A stretch of 64,000 nt of DNA from Paenalcaligenes niemegkensis (GTDB lineage: Bacteria > Pseudomonadota > Gammaproteobacteria > Burkholderiales > Burkholderiaceae_B). Shown one piece after another: positions 1 through 11,971 of this stretch. Numbering within the stretch: the first letter of the stretch is position 1; each line of letters starts with the position of its first letter. The notes under the pieces were generated by a model. The model was given only the letters and a program-made list of their open reading frames with translations. It was not told where the DNA came from and searched no databases. The translations under genes were made by a program, and so were the position numbers. Where the stretch lies: assembly GCF_022230885.1 (NCBI RefSeq), contig NZ_JAKGCT010000004.1:930001-994000 (forward strand), written 5' to 3'.

Positions 1-530
1 CTGGCTTCAGCCACGAGAAATTGCAGCTGCTCATGCGAATCAAAAATAATGAGCAAGGCCGTGTCGAAGACTATGCCCGCGCGATCCAGATCGATTACAT
101 CGCGGGAAAGCGCCCGTGGGATGTGGCTGTCGACATTGCCCTGCCTTGCGCAACGCAGAATGAGCTTGATGCTGACGATGCGAAGGTATTGCTCGGCAAC
201 GGTGTCAAGTGTGTGGCCGAAGGTGCCAATATGCCTTGCTCTCTGGAGGCGGTCGAGCACTTTCTTCAAGCGAAAATTCTGTACGCACCCGGCAAGGCCA
301 GCAATGCCGGTGGTGTCGCCGTCTCAGGCCTGGAAATGAGTCAAAATGCGCAACGTTTGCACTGGACTCGCGAACAGGTAGACACCAAACTCCATGACAT
401 CATGCGCTGTATTCATAACGACTGCGTGCTCTTCGGTGAGTCAGACGGTTTTATCAACTATGTAGACGGTGCTAATATTGCCGGTTTTGTGAAGGTGGCC
501 GATGCGATGCTTCAACAAGGCGTTTATTGA
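1..530 (+). CDS. gdhA: NADP-specific glutamate dehydrogenase, C-terminal part
   Basis: The window starts inside this gene; the open frame runs from base 3 (G-F-S-H-E-K) to the TGA at 528-530. The roughly 175 residues match the C-terminal nucleotide-binding half of hexameric NADP-glutamate dehydrogenase, with the ALPCATQNELD, EGANMP, APGKASNAGGV and NYVDGANIAGF blocks and the family's usual ending KVADAMLQQGV. The enzyme makes glutamate from 2-oxoglutarate and ammonium with NADPH in the cytoplasm. The 5' part, promoter and catalytic lysine lie outside the window. A strong hairpin follows directly. Confidence 0.95.
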   Translation, partial: GFSHEKLQLLMRIKNNEQGRVEDYARAIQIDYIAGKRPWDVAVDIALPCATQNELDADDAKVLLGNGVKCVAEGANMPCSLEAVEHFLQAKILYAPGKASNAGGVAVSGLEMSQNAQRLHWTREQVDTKLHDIMRCIHNDCVLFGESDGFINYVDGANIAGFVKVADAMLQQGVY

Positions 531-550
531 TAGCCTAATTTCCTATGTGT

Positions 551-575
551 AAAGGGGGCGTTACGCCCCCTTTTT
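551..575 (+). terminator. Rho-independent terminator between gdhA and the yhdP-like gene
   Basis: A 10-bp perfect stem (AAAGGGGGCG with CGCCCCCTTT) around a 3-base loop is followed by further T residues. It lies 20 bases after the gdhA stop and abuts the stop of the convergent yhdP-like gene. Because the stem is flanked by A and T runs it can work in both directions. Confidence 0.9.
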
Positions 576-3500
576 CTATGGTTCAATGGCTGGCGGTTGC
601 TCTTGAGTCTTGATGGGCTCACTGCTTTCGCTAATGTTCAAATTGTCCCACTGTCCATTTACCGAGTATCGAACAGTCATTGCTTTAGACATTGGCGACT
701 GCATAATCCACTGTGCCAGGAAAGCCCCTGCTCCCAGCAAAGGGTTCACAGCAATTCCCGCTGCAATAGCCGCACCGCTGACATCCAGCCTGGGCACGAC
801 AACCGCATCAAGATTGACGTTTTCAGCCTTTAGCCCTACATCACCTTCTATGACAATAGCGCCTACCGGGCCGATCACTCGGTAATCATAAGTAGACAGT
901 CTGGCATCATGCAGTGTTAGCGTACCCAACAACTGATCATACGGAAAACCATCACGGGTTAAAGCACCGAGATTAAGATCCAGACTCGCCATGCGTCCCA
1001 ATGACTGCAGTGATAGCAATTCCAGCAATCGTGCTGAGCGCGAATTTATGGAATTAAAGCGTCCCCTGCTTAAGTCGACCTGTATCTCGCCTTCCAGGTT
1101 CGCCACGTCTATACTCCAGGGCAGACGGCGCCAATTCAATTTCGCCGTAATATCACCATTACCCGAATGCATCAGTTCAGGCTTACCGGCAAAGCGTAGA
1201 TATTCTCCCAAATCATTCACGCTGATATTGACGTCTACCCCCAGGCCTCTGTCTGGGCCAGTTAAACGCCATGTTCCGCGTCCTTCCAGGCGAATGCCCG
1301 GAGCATCCAGATGCAAGGTATTAAGCACCCAGCTGTCTTGATGCGCAACGCTATCACCGATAGCGTTGAACTCCCCAGACTCAATCCCGCTACACGCAAG
1401 TGATCAATCCGAATTGCCAGTTCGGGAAGTTGTAAGTCACCATCGAATAAATCCTCCGCATCCTCTGCAGGCTCGTGCTTTTTGATTTCAGATTCCAGCG
1501 CTGGCTCCCACAAGACCAGCCGCTGTAAGTGGGCATCCAGCAAGCCGTCGATGTCGCCGTTTGCATCCACGGCCCACTGGATACTGCCTGCGACTTCGGT
1601 CGAGCTAAGATCCACGCGCCAGCGCTTATAGGCAGGCCTTTGCGCAGTCACTGTCAATTGGCTGAAAGGCAAGCCCAACATCAACGACTGTTCGCTCTGC
1701 AGGCGTAAGCTAGTCAGTGAGGGCCAACCTGAGCCTTGATCACGATCTTGACGCGAGCGAAGCGAACTGATCAAGGCATACCAATCATCAAGGTCCAGCC
1801 TGGGATAGCGCAGATCAACCCGCAAGCCCTCCTCTGGCAAACGCAACTCGTCTTTGGTCGTAATGGCTCCGGTATGGAACCCACTGGCTGCAGAAGCCCT
1901 GTCCTGTATAAATTCGGCCTGCAGTGTTTCCCCCAGCTTCATCATCAGCCGATAATCATTTCCGTTAGCCGCAGGCATCCATGCCAGTTTTAAAGGCCAC
2001 TGTTGGGCCGCTGTTTTAATAAAGGGTTCGGGTAAGCTAAGCGCTAAGCCTTCAAGCGTTGAGAAGCTATCAATCAGTAACTGCCCTTCGTCAGCAATGC
2101 GCATATTCACCAGGAAGGCTGCGGTCCCGGAAAAGCGCTCCAGGAGCTCCTGTTGCACATAGGACTTCAACTGCGCAACATCCAGGGTACCTTCTATACT
2201 CAAGCCTTTTTCCCCTATCGCCAACTTGTCACGCAACGTAATGGCTTGCCCTAACCACTCCCCCTTTAAGTCGTCGCTGCCCACACCCGTCTCGTCAAAT
2301 TCAAGCTGACCACTTAACTTCGTGATTAAGGGAAAATCAGGAAAAAGCTGCAACGTCGACTCGCTCATCGCGATATGACCCTGAAGGCTGATAGCGTTGG
2401 GATTATGCAAAGGAACTGTTAGCTGTAACGGTACTTGCCAACGCCCTTGTGCCTTTGCCTCGTCTAAACTGTGATTTAAAAGGCCTCCCAGCGGTGAACG
2501 CGTCATAAGAGCAAGATAATCAGACGCTAAGGCCGCGGTTTGCGCCTGAATCACAAGAGTCGCCTCAGATTCCATATCTGGAATCGACACCTTGATTCGG
2601 CTGGCCTGCACCGGGCGAGCCGGATCAATCTCTATCTGCCCCTGATCAAAATCGGCATACAAACCGGCCCGCTCCAGGTACAAATAACCATTGGCACCGC
2701 TTACCGGGGGCCAGGAGACCTCTCCAGCCTCTGCAGGCAGGTAGTCAACAGAGGCGTTGCGTATATTTCCGCCTACGTAAAAATAGCCCTTTTCAGGTTC
2801 AGCGTTAAAGGGGAAAGCACTGAGGTCTCCCGACAAAACAAAAGCCCCCTGCTCCAGTTGTCCTTTTACAAGACTATGCTCCAGCCAGTCGGTGACGTCC
2901 TCATCAATAAGTACAGGAAAATAACGATAAAGATGGGCTAAGTGCAACGCGTTTAGCTCGCCATGCAGGCTCAGTTCGCCCAAATCCGAATCAGCACTTT
3001 CGGTCCAGGTGCCTCGCGTCGTCAGCGAAAAGTCTGCAGTCTCTATCGCCGCTTTGCTCAGTTGCAAAACACCGCCCGCCCAACTTGCACTGAGGGCGGC
3101 TCGGGCCACCTCAAGCCCGTGCTGCCAAATCGGTTCAGCGCCAAGACGTAGCCCTTCCACGTAGGCATCAAGACTTAATTCGGTATCCGCCAGGTCTTCA
3201 CCACGCACCCAGTGATCAATGCTTGACCATGGCCCCTGTATTGATGCATCAAGACGCCGGGCAGTTATGACCTGTTCACCCGCTGACAACGCTACATCAG
3301 TAGCCAGGGTATCAAAACGCAGAGCCTCAATACGTCCTTGTTCGATATCTAGCCAAAGCGCCGCCTGCTCCAGATAAAAGGACCAGTCATCGGGCACAGG
3401 AAGCCACGAGTTCCATAAAGCGGTACCATTACCCGCGGCACGCACATATACCCTACCTTGGGCCTGATCCAGGTTCAAAGGACTTGATACGGACCGCTCA

Positions 3501-4155
3501 AAGTCAGCAATCAGCAACAGGCCGGCCTGTTCAGCGCGGTCGTCCTGACTATGCAACTCGACGTGATAGCGTCGGGGAGTCGAAGTCAGGCTGAGCTGGA
3601 TCTTGTCCAGAGCGACAGGCTTCTTGGCACGTAACTGATCTTCCCAAATAAGGGTGGCATCCCGAATGCTCACCTTCGGTTGCTGCACTAGCCAGTGAAC
3701 AAATTCCGACTCATTCAATACCGGTTGATTATCAGCAAAAGCCGCTGCAGGACTCAGCTCAATCTCACCAAGATGCAGGCGTGCCTGCTCATCGCGGCGT
3801 ACCGGCAGGCTGAGCCCTTCGATTTCAATATGTTTGAAGTGAAATGTTCTCGCCGTCAGCGAGGACCAGCTCAACTTAAGGCGGAGCAGGGGAATATGCA
3901 AAGAAGCGTCAGGCATTTCCTCCGGTCGCAACTCAACTCCGCTAAACTCAATACTGGGATGCAAACCACGCCAGCTTGCCTCAATACGTTCAAAGCTAAG
4001 CTGACTCCCCAGGGCCGACGACATTTTTTGTTGCAGGGGTTCTCGCCAATCGTTAATCGAGGGAGTACCCAGAACCGCAGCGCCGACACGCCCAGCACTA
4101 CGCAGATATACAGACCAAGCAGCGTATAGAGCAAAAACCGGAGCAATCTTGGCAT
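576..4155 (-). pseudogene. yhdP: YhdP-family AsmA-like envelope protein (two frameshifts)
   Basis: Long TIGR02099/YhdP-type protein, about 1190 residues once joined. It starts at 4155 with a single N-terminal membrane anchor (RFLLYTLLGLYICVVLGVSAL) that keeps the rest on the periplasmic side, followed by long beta-rich DUF3971/AsmA-like repeats and an AsmA_2-like C-terminus. Members of this family are large envelope proteins implicated in moving phospholipid to the outer membrane. The frame breaks near 4061-4063 (GGG) and at 1373-1376 (CCCC on the plus strand). One added base at each site restores V-L-P-S-I-N-D-W-R-E-P and L-G-E-F-N-A-I-G-D-S-V-A-H. Divergent from glnE, as in Bordetella-type genomes. 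Family assignment is confident; cargo is not shown by the sequence. Confidence 0.85.
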
Positions 4156-4263
4156 TGGAACCTTAAAAAGGATTAATTCCTTGAGCCAGAATCAAAAGCA
4201 CGCATGCTCTACAACCCAACGTTCAAGATCATTAATGCCTATTATTTCTATTAGAATTAGCAG

Positions 4264-7015
4264 ATGAGTAAAGCCATTATATTGAAGTCTGCCTTAAGTT
4301 GGTCTGGCGCCCTGCGCCGTAAGCTGCTGGCATCACCTGATTTCGCCACTGAGCTCGAGGAACATGTCCGACGTCCGGTCACTCCCGAACTCATAGCTAC
4401 GTGGCTTGCTGGCTTAAAAGCGCTGCGCCCCGACAGCAGCATTGCCACGAGCAAAGAAAACTTGCGTGTCTTGCGAGCCAGGGTCTTCTACACCTTGATG
4501 GTCAGGGATATCAATGAGTCCGCTTCCCTCAACGAGGTTGTTGCCGCCATGAGCTATCTGGCTGACATTGCGGTAGGCGACGCCTATAACGCTGGAATGG
4601 CCTATTTGGTAGAAAGGCATGGCATACCCATTGACTTTGAAACATCCAGACCTTTAGAGCTGCTGATACTGGCCATGGGCAAATGGGGCGGCCATGAACT
4701 CAACGTCTCCTCTGATATAGATCTTATTGCCTTATATAGTCAGGAAGGTGAAACCAGCGGCCCCCGCAAAATCAGCTATCACGAATTCTATAGTCGGCTC
4801 GTACGCCAGATCAGTGCGATTATCTCGGATGTAAACGAACACGGTCAGGTCTTCAGGTGCGATCTGCGCTTACGCCCTGATGGGGACGCCGGCCCCCTGG
4901 CCTGGAGTCTGTCAGCAGTAGAAAACTATCTGGTTTCACAAGGGCGGGAGTGGGAGCGCTATGCCTGGTTAAAAGCTCGGCCCCTCCCTCTGGCATACTT
5001 TAAGGACAGCAAGCCTAAAATCTTATGTCAGGCCTTCGAACACTTACGCTCTCCTTTTGTGTACCGCAAATACTTCGACTTTGACGCACTGGCTTCTCTA
5101 CGCGACTTACGTGAACGGATCCGCCAGGATTGGCAACAAAAGGCACTTGCCCGCAATGCTACCGACGCCAAGCTCAACATCAAGTTAGGTGACGGCGGTA
5201 TCCGGGAGATTGAGTTTGTAGTACAGCTCAACCAGCTCATACGAGGAGGCCGCCAACCCTCACTGCAGCAAAACAACCTGCTGATGGCTATAGACGCCCA
5301 GACACGCGCGGGTGTTCTCGACCAAGCAGTGGCAAACAAGTTAAAGGCAGCCTACCGCTTCTTACGCCGCACGGAACACATGCTGCAATACAGAGAAGAT
5401 GCACAAACGCATTTGCTTCCCGCCAGCCAAGGCCTTCGTGATTCCCTGGCACAGGCTATGGGAATGAAGTCTGCTGACTTCGAGACTGAACTGCAACAGC
5501 ATAGGCTCTTCGTTAGCGAAAGCTTCAAAAATGCTTTCCGTATTGCCGGTCTGGGTGAGGAGGTTGTTTCCGAACAGCTAAAAAGTAGCTCTCAAGGCGC
5601 ACAGCTTATACCAACACAAGAGGCTGAATTTCAGCAATATGCCGATGCCCAGTTTGAGCTGATCTTGAATAGCCACCGATTGCGACGTCTTCCCCGCCAG
5701 AGTCGCGAACGACTCGAGCGCCTGCTTCCCTTGCTTGCGAGGGAAGCTTTCAGGTGTGAGGCGCCCGAAGAGACACTGCAGCGTCTGCTGAATGTAGTCG
5801 AAAGTATCTCTCAACGCAGTGCATATGTGGCTTTATTGGCCGAGTATCCCGAAACCCTGAGCCGTCTGACTAATATCGTAGCGGCCAGCCCCTGGGCTGC
5901 CCAGTATCTGGCGCAATATCCTTTGGTGCTCGACAGCCTGATTGAATGGCAATCGCTAATGGAGGACCCTGATCTCGAGGCACTTAAAGCCCAGTTGCAA
6001 CTTGAACTGGATGCCTGCTTGCTGGCAGATGGGCAGCCTGATATCGAGCAGCAAATGAATTTGATGCGTAACCTGCAACATCAGGTCACCTTCCAGCTGG
6101 TAGCACAAGACTTATCCGGGCTGCTCAGCGTTGAGAAGCTCGCCGATTTTCTTTCTGCATTAGCCGACCTGATGCTGGATGAAACCATCAAGCGCACCTG
6201 GCCATTGGCACAACCCAGAAACCGTAAGGTGAATACTCTTCAGCCCCCAGGTTCGCCGTGGTTGCATACGGAAAGCTAGGCGGCAAAGAGTTGGGCTACG
6301 CTTCGGATCTGGATCTGGTGTTTCTTTATGACGATCCGGATCAGGATGCGGTAGAACAGTACGTACGCCTGGGCCGACGCATGATTTCGTGGTTGTCCAC
6401 CCTTACCTCTTCGGGGAGGCTATATGAAGTCGACATGCGACTACGGCCAGACGGCGATGCCGGACTGATAGCCGTCAGTATTGATGGCTTTGAGCAATAC
6501 CAAAGCCGCAGTGCCTGGAGCTGGGAGCATCAGGCCATTACCCGTGCCCGCTTCGTTGCCGGCGACGTCACGATCGGAGGCCGCTTCGAAGAACTGCGCC
6601 GTCATATACTCCTGCTTCCCAGGGATACAACCCAGCTGCGTCTGGACATTCAGCGTATGCGCGACCGCATCAGTGCCGGCCACCCCAACCACAGCGAACT
6701 TTTTGACCTCAAGCATGATCGCGGCGGCATGGTAGACATTGAGTTCATCACCCAGTTCCTAGTGCTTGCTCACGCTCATGAGTATCCGGTATTACTTAAC
6801 AACCTGGGAAACATCGCTTTGCTCGGACTGGCTGCCGAGGCGGGACTAATCGATACGGCCTTGAGCGCCCAGGTCATTGCCGCCTATAGACACTATCGTA
6901 GAAAGCAGCACAGCCTGCGACTACAGGCTCAGATATGGGCTCGTGTCCCCCCGAGCAGCACACCGGCGAACGCAAAGCTGTACGACAGCTTTGGGAAGCC
7001 GTCATTGAGGGGTAA
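4264..7015 (+). pseudogene. glnE: Glutamine synthetase adenylyltransferase/deadenylase (two frameshifts)
   Basis: Bifunctional enzyme that adenylylates and deadenylylates glutamine synthetase in response to PII/PII-UMP. The two nucleotidyltransferase halves are both visible: N-terminal deadenylase with GKWGGHELNVSSDIDLI and [14 protein letters not shown], and C-terminal adenylylase with [19 protein letters not shown] and [12 protein letters not shown]. Joined length is about 917 residues, close to the E. coli enzyme. Frame is lost near 6226-6229 (AAGG) and in the C6 run at 6947-6952. With one extra C the gene continues [20 protein letters not shown] and stops at 7013-7015; the apparent stop at 7082 is in the wrong frame. 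Two independent one-base losses at short runs suggest sequencing error. Confidence 0.93.
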
Positions 7016-7162
7016 AATGGCGTATCCAGTCAAAAACCAGCTTGCTCCCGACGTGTGGGCACTTAACAGGCCCCGTCCTTAACGCCAGCCCCCAGGCTGA
7101 ATCACCATGCCATCGTACTGCCCAACTAGCTCGCGGTACGACGAAAGTATAGGATTTTATTT

Positions 7163-7866
7163 ATGTCTACTACCAAGCAAAGCGAACGTGCCCTGCTGAC
7201 GCTGCCTGAAAACCGGAAAAAGTCTTGATGCACTCTTGCTGTGCCCCCTGTTCGGGCGAGGTGATGGAGGCCATGACGGCCTCGGGCATCGATTACGCTA
7301 TTTATTTCTATAATCCCAACATTCATCCTGTACGCGAATACGAAATCCGTAAACAAGAGAATATCCGCTACGCTGAAAAGCATGGCATCGAGTTTATCGA
7401 CGCGGACTACGACGTCGACAATTGGTTTGATCGCGTCAAAGGCATGGAGAATGAGCCGGAACGAGGAATTCGCTGTACCGAATGCTTTGACATGCGATTC
7501 GAGCGCACCGCACTTTATGCTCACGAACATGGTTTCGACACGATTACCAGTTCTCTGGGCATATCCCGCTGGAAAGACATGGATCAAATTAACGGCTGTG
7601 GCGACCGCGCCGCCGCTCGATACGCGGACCTGCACTACTGGACCTACAACTGGCGTAAAGGCGGTGGTTCGCAGCGCATGCTTGAAATCAGCAAAGACGA
7701 AGAGTTTTATATGCAGGAATACTGTGGCTGCGTCTATTCGCTCCGCGATACCAACCGATGGCGCCGCGCCAAAGGCCGAGACCGCATCGAAATCGGTGTC
7801 AAGTTTTATTCCTGGGATGCCAAACACGAATTTCTGCAGAAAGAAACCGTTAGCAAGCAGTCTTAA
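7163..7866 (+). pseudogene. queH: Epoxyqueuosine reductase QueH (one frameshift)
   Basis: QueH (DUF208) performs the last step of queuosine synthesis in tRNA, reducing epoxyqueuosine; it is the non-orthologous replacement for QueG. The cysteine motifs for the iron-sulfur cluster and second metal are present: HSCCAPC near the N-terminus, RCTECFDMR and the late EYCGCVYS. The start at ATG 7163 (M-S-T-T-K-Q-S-E-R) is followed by L-P-E-N-R-K-K and then a shift in the A5 run at 7217-7221; one more A joins it to V-L-M-H-S-C-C. The queF gene for an earlier queuosine step also lies in this window, but 13 kb away. Confidence 0.93.
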
Positions 7867-7920
7867 AAGGCGGTCTGTCCGTTACCGTCTTTCCTTAGGC
7901 CAGGCATCAAACTAAAAACA

Positions 7921-7959
7921 AAAGGGCTGGATCCTGTGCAATACAGAATCCGGCCCTTT
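7921..7959 (-). terminator. Terminator of clpB
   Basis: Inverted repeat AAAGGGC-TGGAT / ATCC-GGCCCTTT with a loop of about 12 bases. On the minus strand the right arm is followed by TTTTGTTTTT, which fits a Rho-independent terminator for clpB, whose stop lies some 80 bases upstream at 8037. It also separates clpB from the convergent queH. Confidence 0.8.
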
Positions 7960-8036
7960 GAACTAAGGCTTCTGGTCTACGTCTCTCGTGAAGTCTCTTT
8001 ACACTCCACTATATAACCAGAAATAAGCTGATTGGC

Positions 8037-10635
8037 TTAATGGACTACTGGCGGCACACCTCCAAAGACAAAGTGGCCGTTCTGCCAATCGACCGGAACC
8101 GTATCGTTTTCGCCAAATTTACCTTCCAGTATGAGTTTAGCTACCGGATTTTCAATATTTTGCTGTATGGCACGTTTCAGTGGACGCGCCCCAAACAACG
8201 GATCGAAACCTACAGCAGCAAGTTCGGCCACCGCTTCATCCGATACCTCGAGGTACATGTCACGATCGCGCAAGCGTTCTGCCAATCGCTGCAGTTGGAT
8301 TTTGGCGATTGCCTGGATCTGCTCGGCCCCGAGTGCATGAAACACCACGACCTCGTCGATACGGTTTAAAAACTCAGGACGAAACGCCATCTTCACTTCT
8401 TCCCACACCACCTGCTTGATCGCTTCGTAAGGCTCGCCGCTCATCTCCTGGATATGATGTGATCCCAGGTTAGACGTCATGATAATGACGGTATTTCGGA
8501 AATCAACCGTTCTGCCCTGGCCGTCCGTCAAACGTCCATCATCAAGCACCTGCAGCAAGACGTTAAACACGTCGGGGTGAGCCTTCTCGACCTCATCAAG
8601 CAGAATCACGCTATACGGTTTGCGCCGCACGGCTTCCGTCAGGTAGCCCCCTGCTCGTAACCCACGTAGCCCGGAGGCGCACCAATTAACCTCGCCACCG
8701 AATGCTTCTCCATAAACTCTGACATATCGATGCGAATCAAGTGATCTTCGGAATCGAACAAGAATCCGGCCAGCGCTTTAGTAAGCTCGGTCTTGCCTAC
8801 ACCGGTAGGACCTAAAAACAAGAAAGAACCATAAGGCCTGGACGGATCCGACAGACCGGCGCGTGAACGGCGTATCGCATCAGCTACCAACGTAACTGCT
8901 TCGCTTTGCCCCACCACTCGCTGAGCCAGGTGACTTTCCATCTTCAGGAGCTTCTCGCGCTCGCCCTGCATCATTCGTGAGACTGGAATACCCGTAGCTC
9001 TGGAAACCACTTCGGCGATTTCCTCTGCCCCCACCTGGGTCCGCAGCAGTTTAGGCTTGACGCCATCTGCGCTGTCTTTAGCCTCTTCCGCCGTTTTCAA
9101 ACGCCCTTCCAGCTCAGGAAGGCGCCCATACTGCAGCTCGGCCAGCTTATCAAACTGTCCTTTGCGCTGAAGCTCTGCCATATCAGCTCGCAATTGATCA
9201 ATTTCTTCCTTGATCGACTGTGTGCCCTGTACCGCTGCTTTCTCTGCCTTCCAAATCTCTTCGTAATCGTTATATTCGCGCTCAAGCCGCAGAAGCTCAT
9301 CTTCAATGACCTGCAAACGGCGCTGTGATGCTTCATCACTTTCCTTACGTACCGCTTCACGCTCGATTTTCAACTGAATCATGCGACGATCAAGCTTGTC
9401 CATAACTTCTGGCTTGGAGTCGATTTCCATGCGTATGCGAGCGGCTGCCTCGTCAATCAGATCGATGGCCTTATCCGGCAGAAAGCGATCCGTAATATAG
9501 CGATGGGAAAGCTCGGCTGCAGCCACAATAGCGGGATCAGTAATGGCCACGCCATGATGCAGCTCGTAGCGTTCCTGCAAGCCGCGCAAAATAGCAATGG
9601 TGGACTCTACATCAGGCTCATTGACCTGCACTTTCTGAAAACGACGCTCAAGAGCTGCATCTTTTTCAATATACTGACGGTACTCGTCAAGCGTAGTTGC
9701 ACCTATGCAATGCAGCTCACCCCGAGCCAGAGCTGGCTTAAGCATATTGCCGGCGTCCATGGCCCCCTCTGCTTTGCCTGCCCCTACTACAGTATGGATT
9801 TCATCAATGAATAAAATAGTGCGACCGGCATCTTGAGAGAGTTCTTTAAGCACAGCCTTCAAACGCTCTTCAAACTCGCCTCTGTATTTGGCACCTGCCA
9901 GCAAGGCGGCCAGATCCAGCACCAGTACCCGTTTGCCTTTCAGGTTTTCGGGCACTTCGTTGTTGATAATTCGTTGTGCCAGGCCCTCGACAATAGCCGT
10001 CTTGCCCACGCCGGGCTCGCCAATCAGCACCGGATTGTTTTTGGTACGCCGCTGCAATATCTGTATGGTGCGGCGTATCTCATCGTCACGTCCGATCACC
10101 GGATCCAGCTTGGCCAAACGAGCGCGCTCGGTGAGGTCCGTGGTGTACTTGGATAAGGCTTCACGGTTGGCATCACCTTCGGGGTCGTTAATAGAAGCGC
10201 CACCGCGTACGGCGTCAACAGCCGCTGCCAGAGAAGATTCTTGTAAACCGGCTTCGCGCAGCAAGCGGCCAGCCTGGCCTTTGTCGCGGCTCAACACCAG
10301 CAAAAAGAGTTCACTCGCAATATAGGTGTCGCCGCGTGAGGTCGCCTCTTTTTCGCTTTGCGCCAGTGCCGTTTGCAGTTCGCGACTAATTTGAAAATTG
10401 CTTTCGCTGCCCTGAACTTGTGGAAGCCCGGCAATAGCGGTTTTTATGTCGGCCTGCAACTTGGGTACAGCCACCCCTGCGCGGGCGAGCAGGCTGCCCA
10501 CCCCGAGTCGGCATCCGCCAGCAAAGCCGCCAGCACGTGCACAGGTTCAAGGTAGGGATGGTTATTCTGCAGAGCAAGACTTTGTGCATCGGCCAATGCC
10601 TGCTGAAACTTGGTTGTTAATTTGTCTATTCGCAT
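8037..10635 (-). pseudogene. clpB: Chaperone ClpB, AAA+ disaggregase (two frameshifts)
   Basis: Hexameric heat-shock disaggregase that works with DnaK. Domains in order: N-domain (starts [18 protein letters not shown]), NBD1 with Walker A GEPGVGKT and Walker [10 protein letters not shown], a long charged coiled-coil middle domain with [21 protein letters not shown]2 with GPTGVGKTE and [16 protein letters not shown], and a C-terminal domain. Joined length is about 865 residues, normal for ClpB. Frame is lost at the CCCC run 10501-10504 and the CCCCC run 8647-8651 (plus strand). One extra base in each gives [12 protein letters not shown] and [12 protein letters not shown], the family sequence. 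A sigma-32-like promoter lies upstream. Confidence 0.95.
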
Positions 10636-10722
10636 AATGCTCTTATCTACTCAGTAAAGGCACGGAGGCGTAAGCGAAAAAACTGCTAAAGACCGCACCT
10701 ATGATAATAATGAATACCTATT

Positions 10723-10750
10723 AGATGAAGCCAAACCGTTAAATTTCAAG
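10723..10750 (-). promoter_or_regulatory. Sigma-32-type heat-shock promoter of clpB
   Basis: On the minus strand CTTGAAA is followed after 13 bases by CTTCATCT. The E. coli RpoH consensus is CTTGAAA-N13..14-CCCCATNT, so the -35 is perfect and the -10 has two mismatches. It lies about 88 bases before the clpB start codon at 10635, the expected place for a heat-shock promoter. Confidence 0.7.
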
Positions 10751-11078
10751 CGCCCACATAGAGCATATAAACTCTATGGCCGCCCCCTCTACATGAGAGA
10801 ACGCTGGCAGGAACATATCAGGCAGCTGCTATGGAGCTTATCTATTTAGCACCAGGCCCGCAGGTGCAAGAAGAGGCCATTAAAAGTAACAAGAACAACG
10901 GCTTAAAGACCTGCTCCGCTTTTTTTGTAGCTATAAGTTTCAAGACGCCACACTGCAACACATTTTTTTGCGTCGGGCATTTAAGACTATGTTCCTGAAA
11001 ATTCACTGTTAAGTCAGCTAAAATGTGAATTAGTCCGTGAATTTAGGGGTTTTCCTTAATCTATCGCTACAATTAGAT
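10751..11078. other. Intergenic region between clpB and fnr
   Basis: About 330 bases with no convincing gene on either strand. A 62-codon open frame (10661-10849, plus strand) has no start codon and overlaps the clpB promoter, so I do not call it. The A/T-rich half near 10950-11070 probably holds the fnr promoter, but I see no clear -35/-10 pair. Confidence 0.5.
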
Positions 11079-11092
11079 TTGATCTGCCTCAA
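11079..11092 (+). promoter_or_regulatory. FNR box upstream of fnr (one mismatch)
   Basis: TTGATCTGCCTCAA matches the FNR/ANR palindrome TTGAT-N4-ATCAA with one mismatch (CTCAA for ATCAA). It lies 37 bases before the fnr start codon, near or downstream of where the promoter would be, which fits negative autoregulation as known for E. coli fnr. Confidence 0.6.
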
Positions 11093-11129
11093 AACAGATT
11101 AAATTTACTATGTTGGGAACCAGTTCTCC

Positions 11130-11857
11130 ATGCAAAAACGTATCACTATTACCGAAGACTCCATACGATGTTCAACGTGCTTGTTAAACGAAATCTGTCT
11201 ACCCTTGGGTATGCCCAGCGAAGATCTCGTCAAACTTGATGAACTTGTTAAAGAACGCATCCGTTTCGTTAAAGGAGCCCCCTATTTCATCACGAAGACA
11301 AAGTAGAAGCGGTTTATGCTTTGCGTTCGGGTTGCGTCAAGACACAGCTGGAAGATGCATCCGGGCACTTGCAAATTACCGGATTCTTATTGCCAGGCGA
11401 GATCATCGGCATGGATGGGCTGCTTAACAATAGACATGTATCCCACGCCATAGCGCTTGAAAATAGTGAAGTCTGTGTAATGCGCCTGGACGACTTAGAT
11501 AGTATTTCGGCCCATCTACCCGTATTGCAACAGCAATTGCGTCGTCTGATGAGCAAAGAGATCAATCGCTCTCACACACTGATTATGAATCTTGGCTCGC
11601 TGCGTTCTGAACAGCGGCTTGCGGCTTTTTTACTTAATCTTTCGCAGCGCCTGGGCGTTTTAGGCTACTCGCAGCATGAGTTCGTATTGCGTATGAGTCG
11701 CGAAGAAATTGGTAATTTTCTCGGTTTGACACTCGAGACTGTCAGCAGACTTTTTTCCAGATTTGCTCGCGAGGGACTATTGCGCATTCAGCAGCGCAAT
11801 GTGCTGTTACTGGACATCAACGCGTTAAAAACACTAGCTGGCACCGACTGCGCTTAG
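11130..11857 (+). pseudogene. fnr: FNR-type oxygen-sensing transcription regulator (one frameshift)
   Basis: CRP/FNR-family regulator carrying an oxygen-labile 4Fe-4S cluster. Starting at ATG 11130 the N-terminus has C-S-T-C-x5-C (residues 14, 17, 23), the exact spacing of E. coli FNR Cys20/23/29; the fourth cysteine is in N-S-E-V-C-V-M in the effector domain. The C-terminal helix-turn-helix has MSREEIGNFLGLTLETVSRL, where E..SR is the TTGAT-reading signature. Joined length is about 242 residues. The frame is lost in the C5 run at 11278-11282; one more C gives G-A-P-L-F-H-H-E-D-K-V-E-A-V-Y. Located beside the cbb3 oxidase cluster whose promoters carry FNR boxes, so those are likely its targets. 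Confidence 0.93.
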
Positions 11858-11971
11858 CCCGCCACCAGCTTTTAAAGATAAGAGCCAGTCTTTCACGGTT
11901 CTGCCCTGGCTTCCACTCAGGTGTGTGCTATGCCCTACCCGCGATTACATCTGTTCAATACGGGCAACAGA

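Noticed and set aside
7016-7082. Alternative C-terminus of glnE
   Set aside because: It appears only because of the C6 run shift at 6947-6952; the corrected frame ends at 7015 with a normal GlnE C-terminus.
10661-10849. 62-codon open frame without start codon, rich in Tyr, Arg and Lys
   Set aside because: It has no usable start or ribosome-binding site and overlaps the likely sigma-32 promoter of clpB; best read as non-coding.
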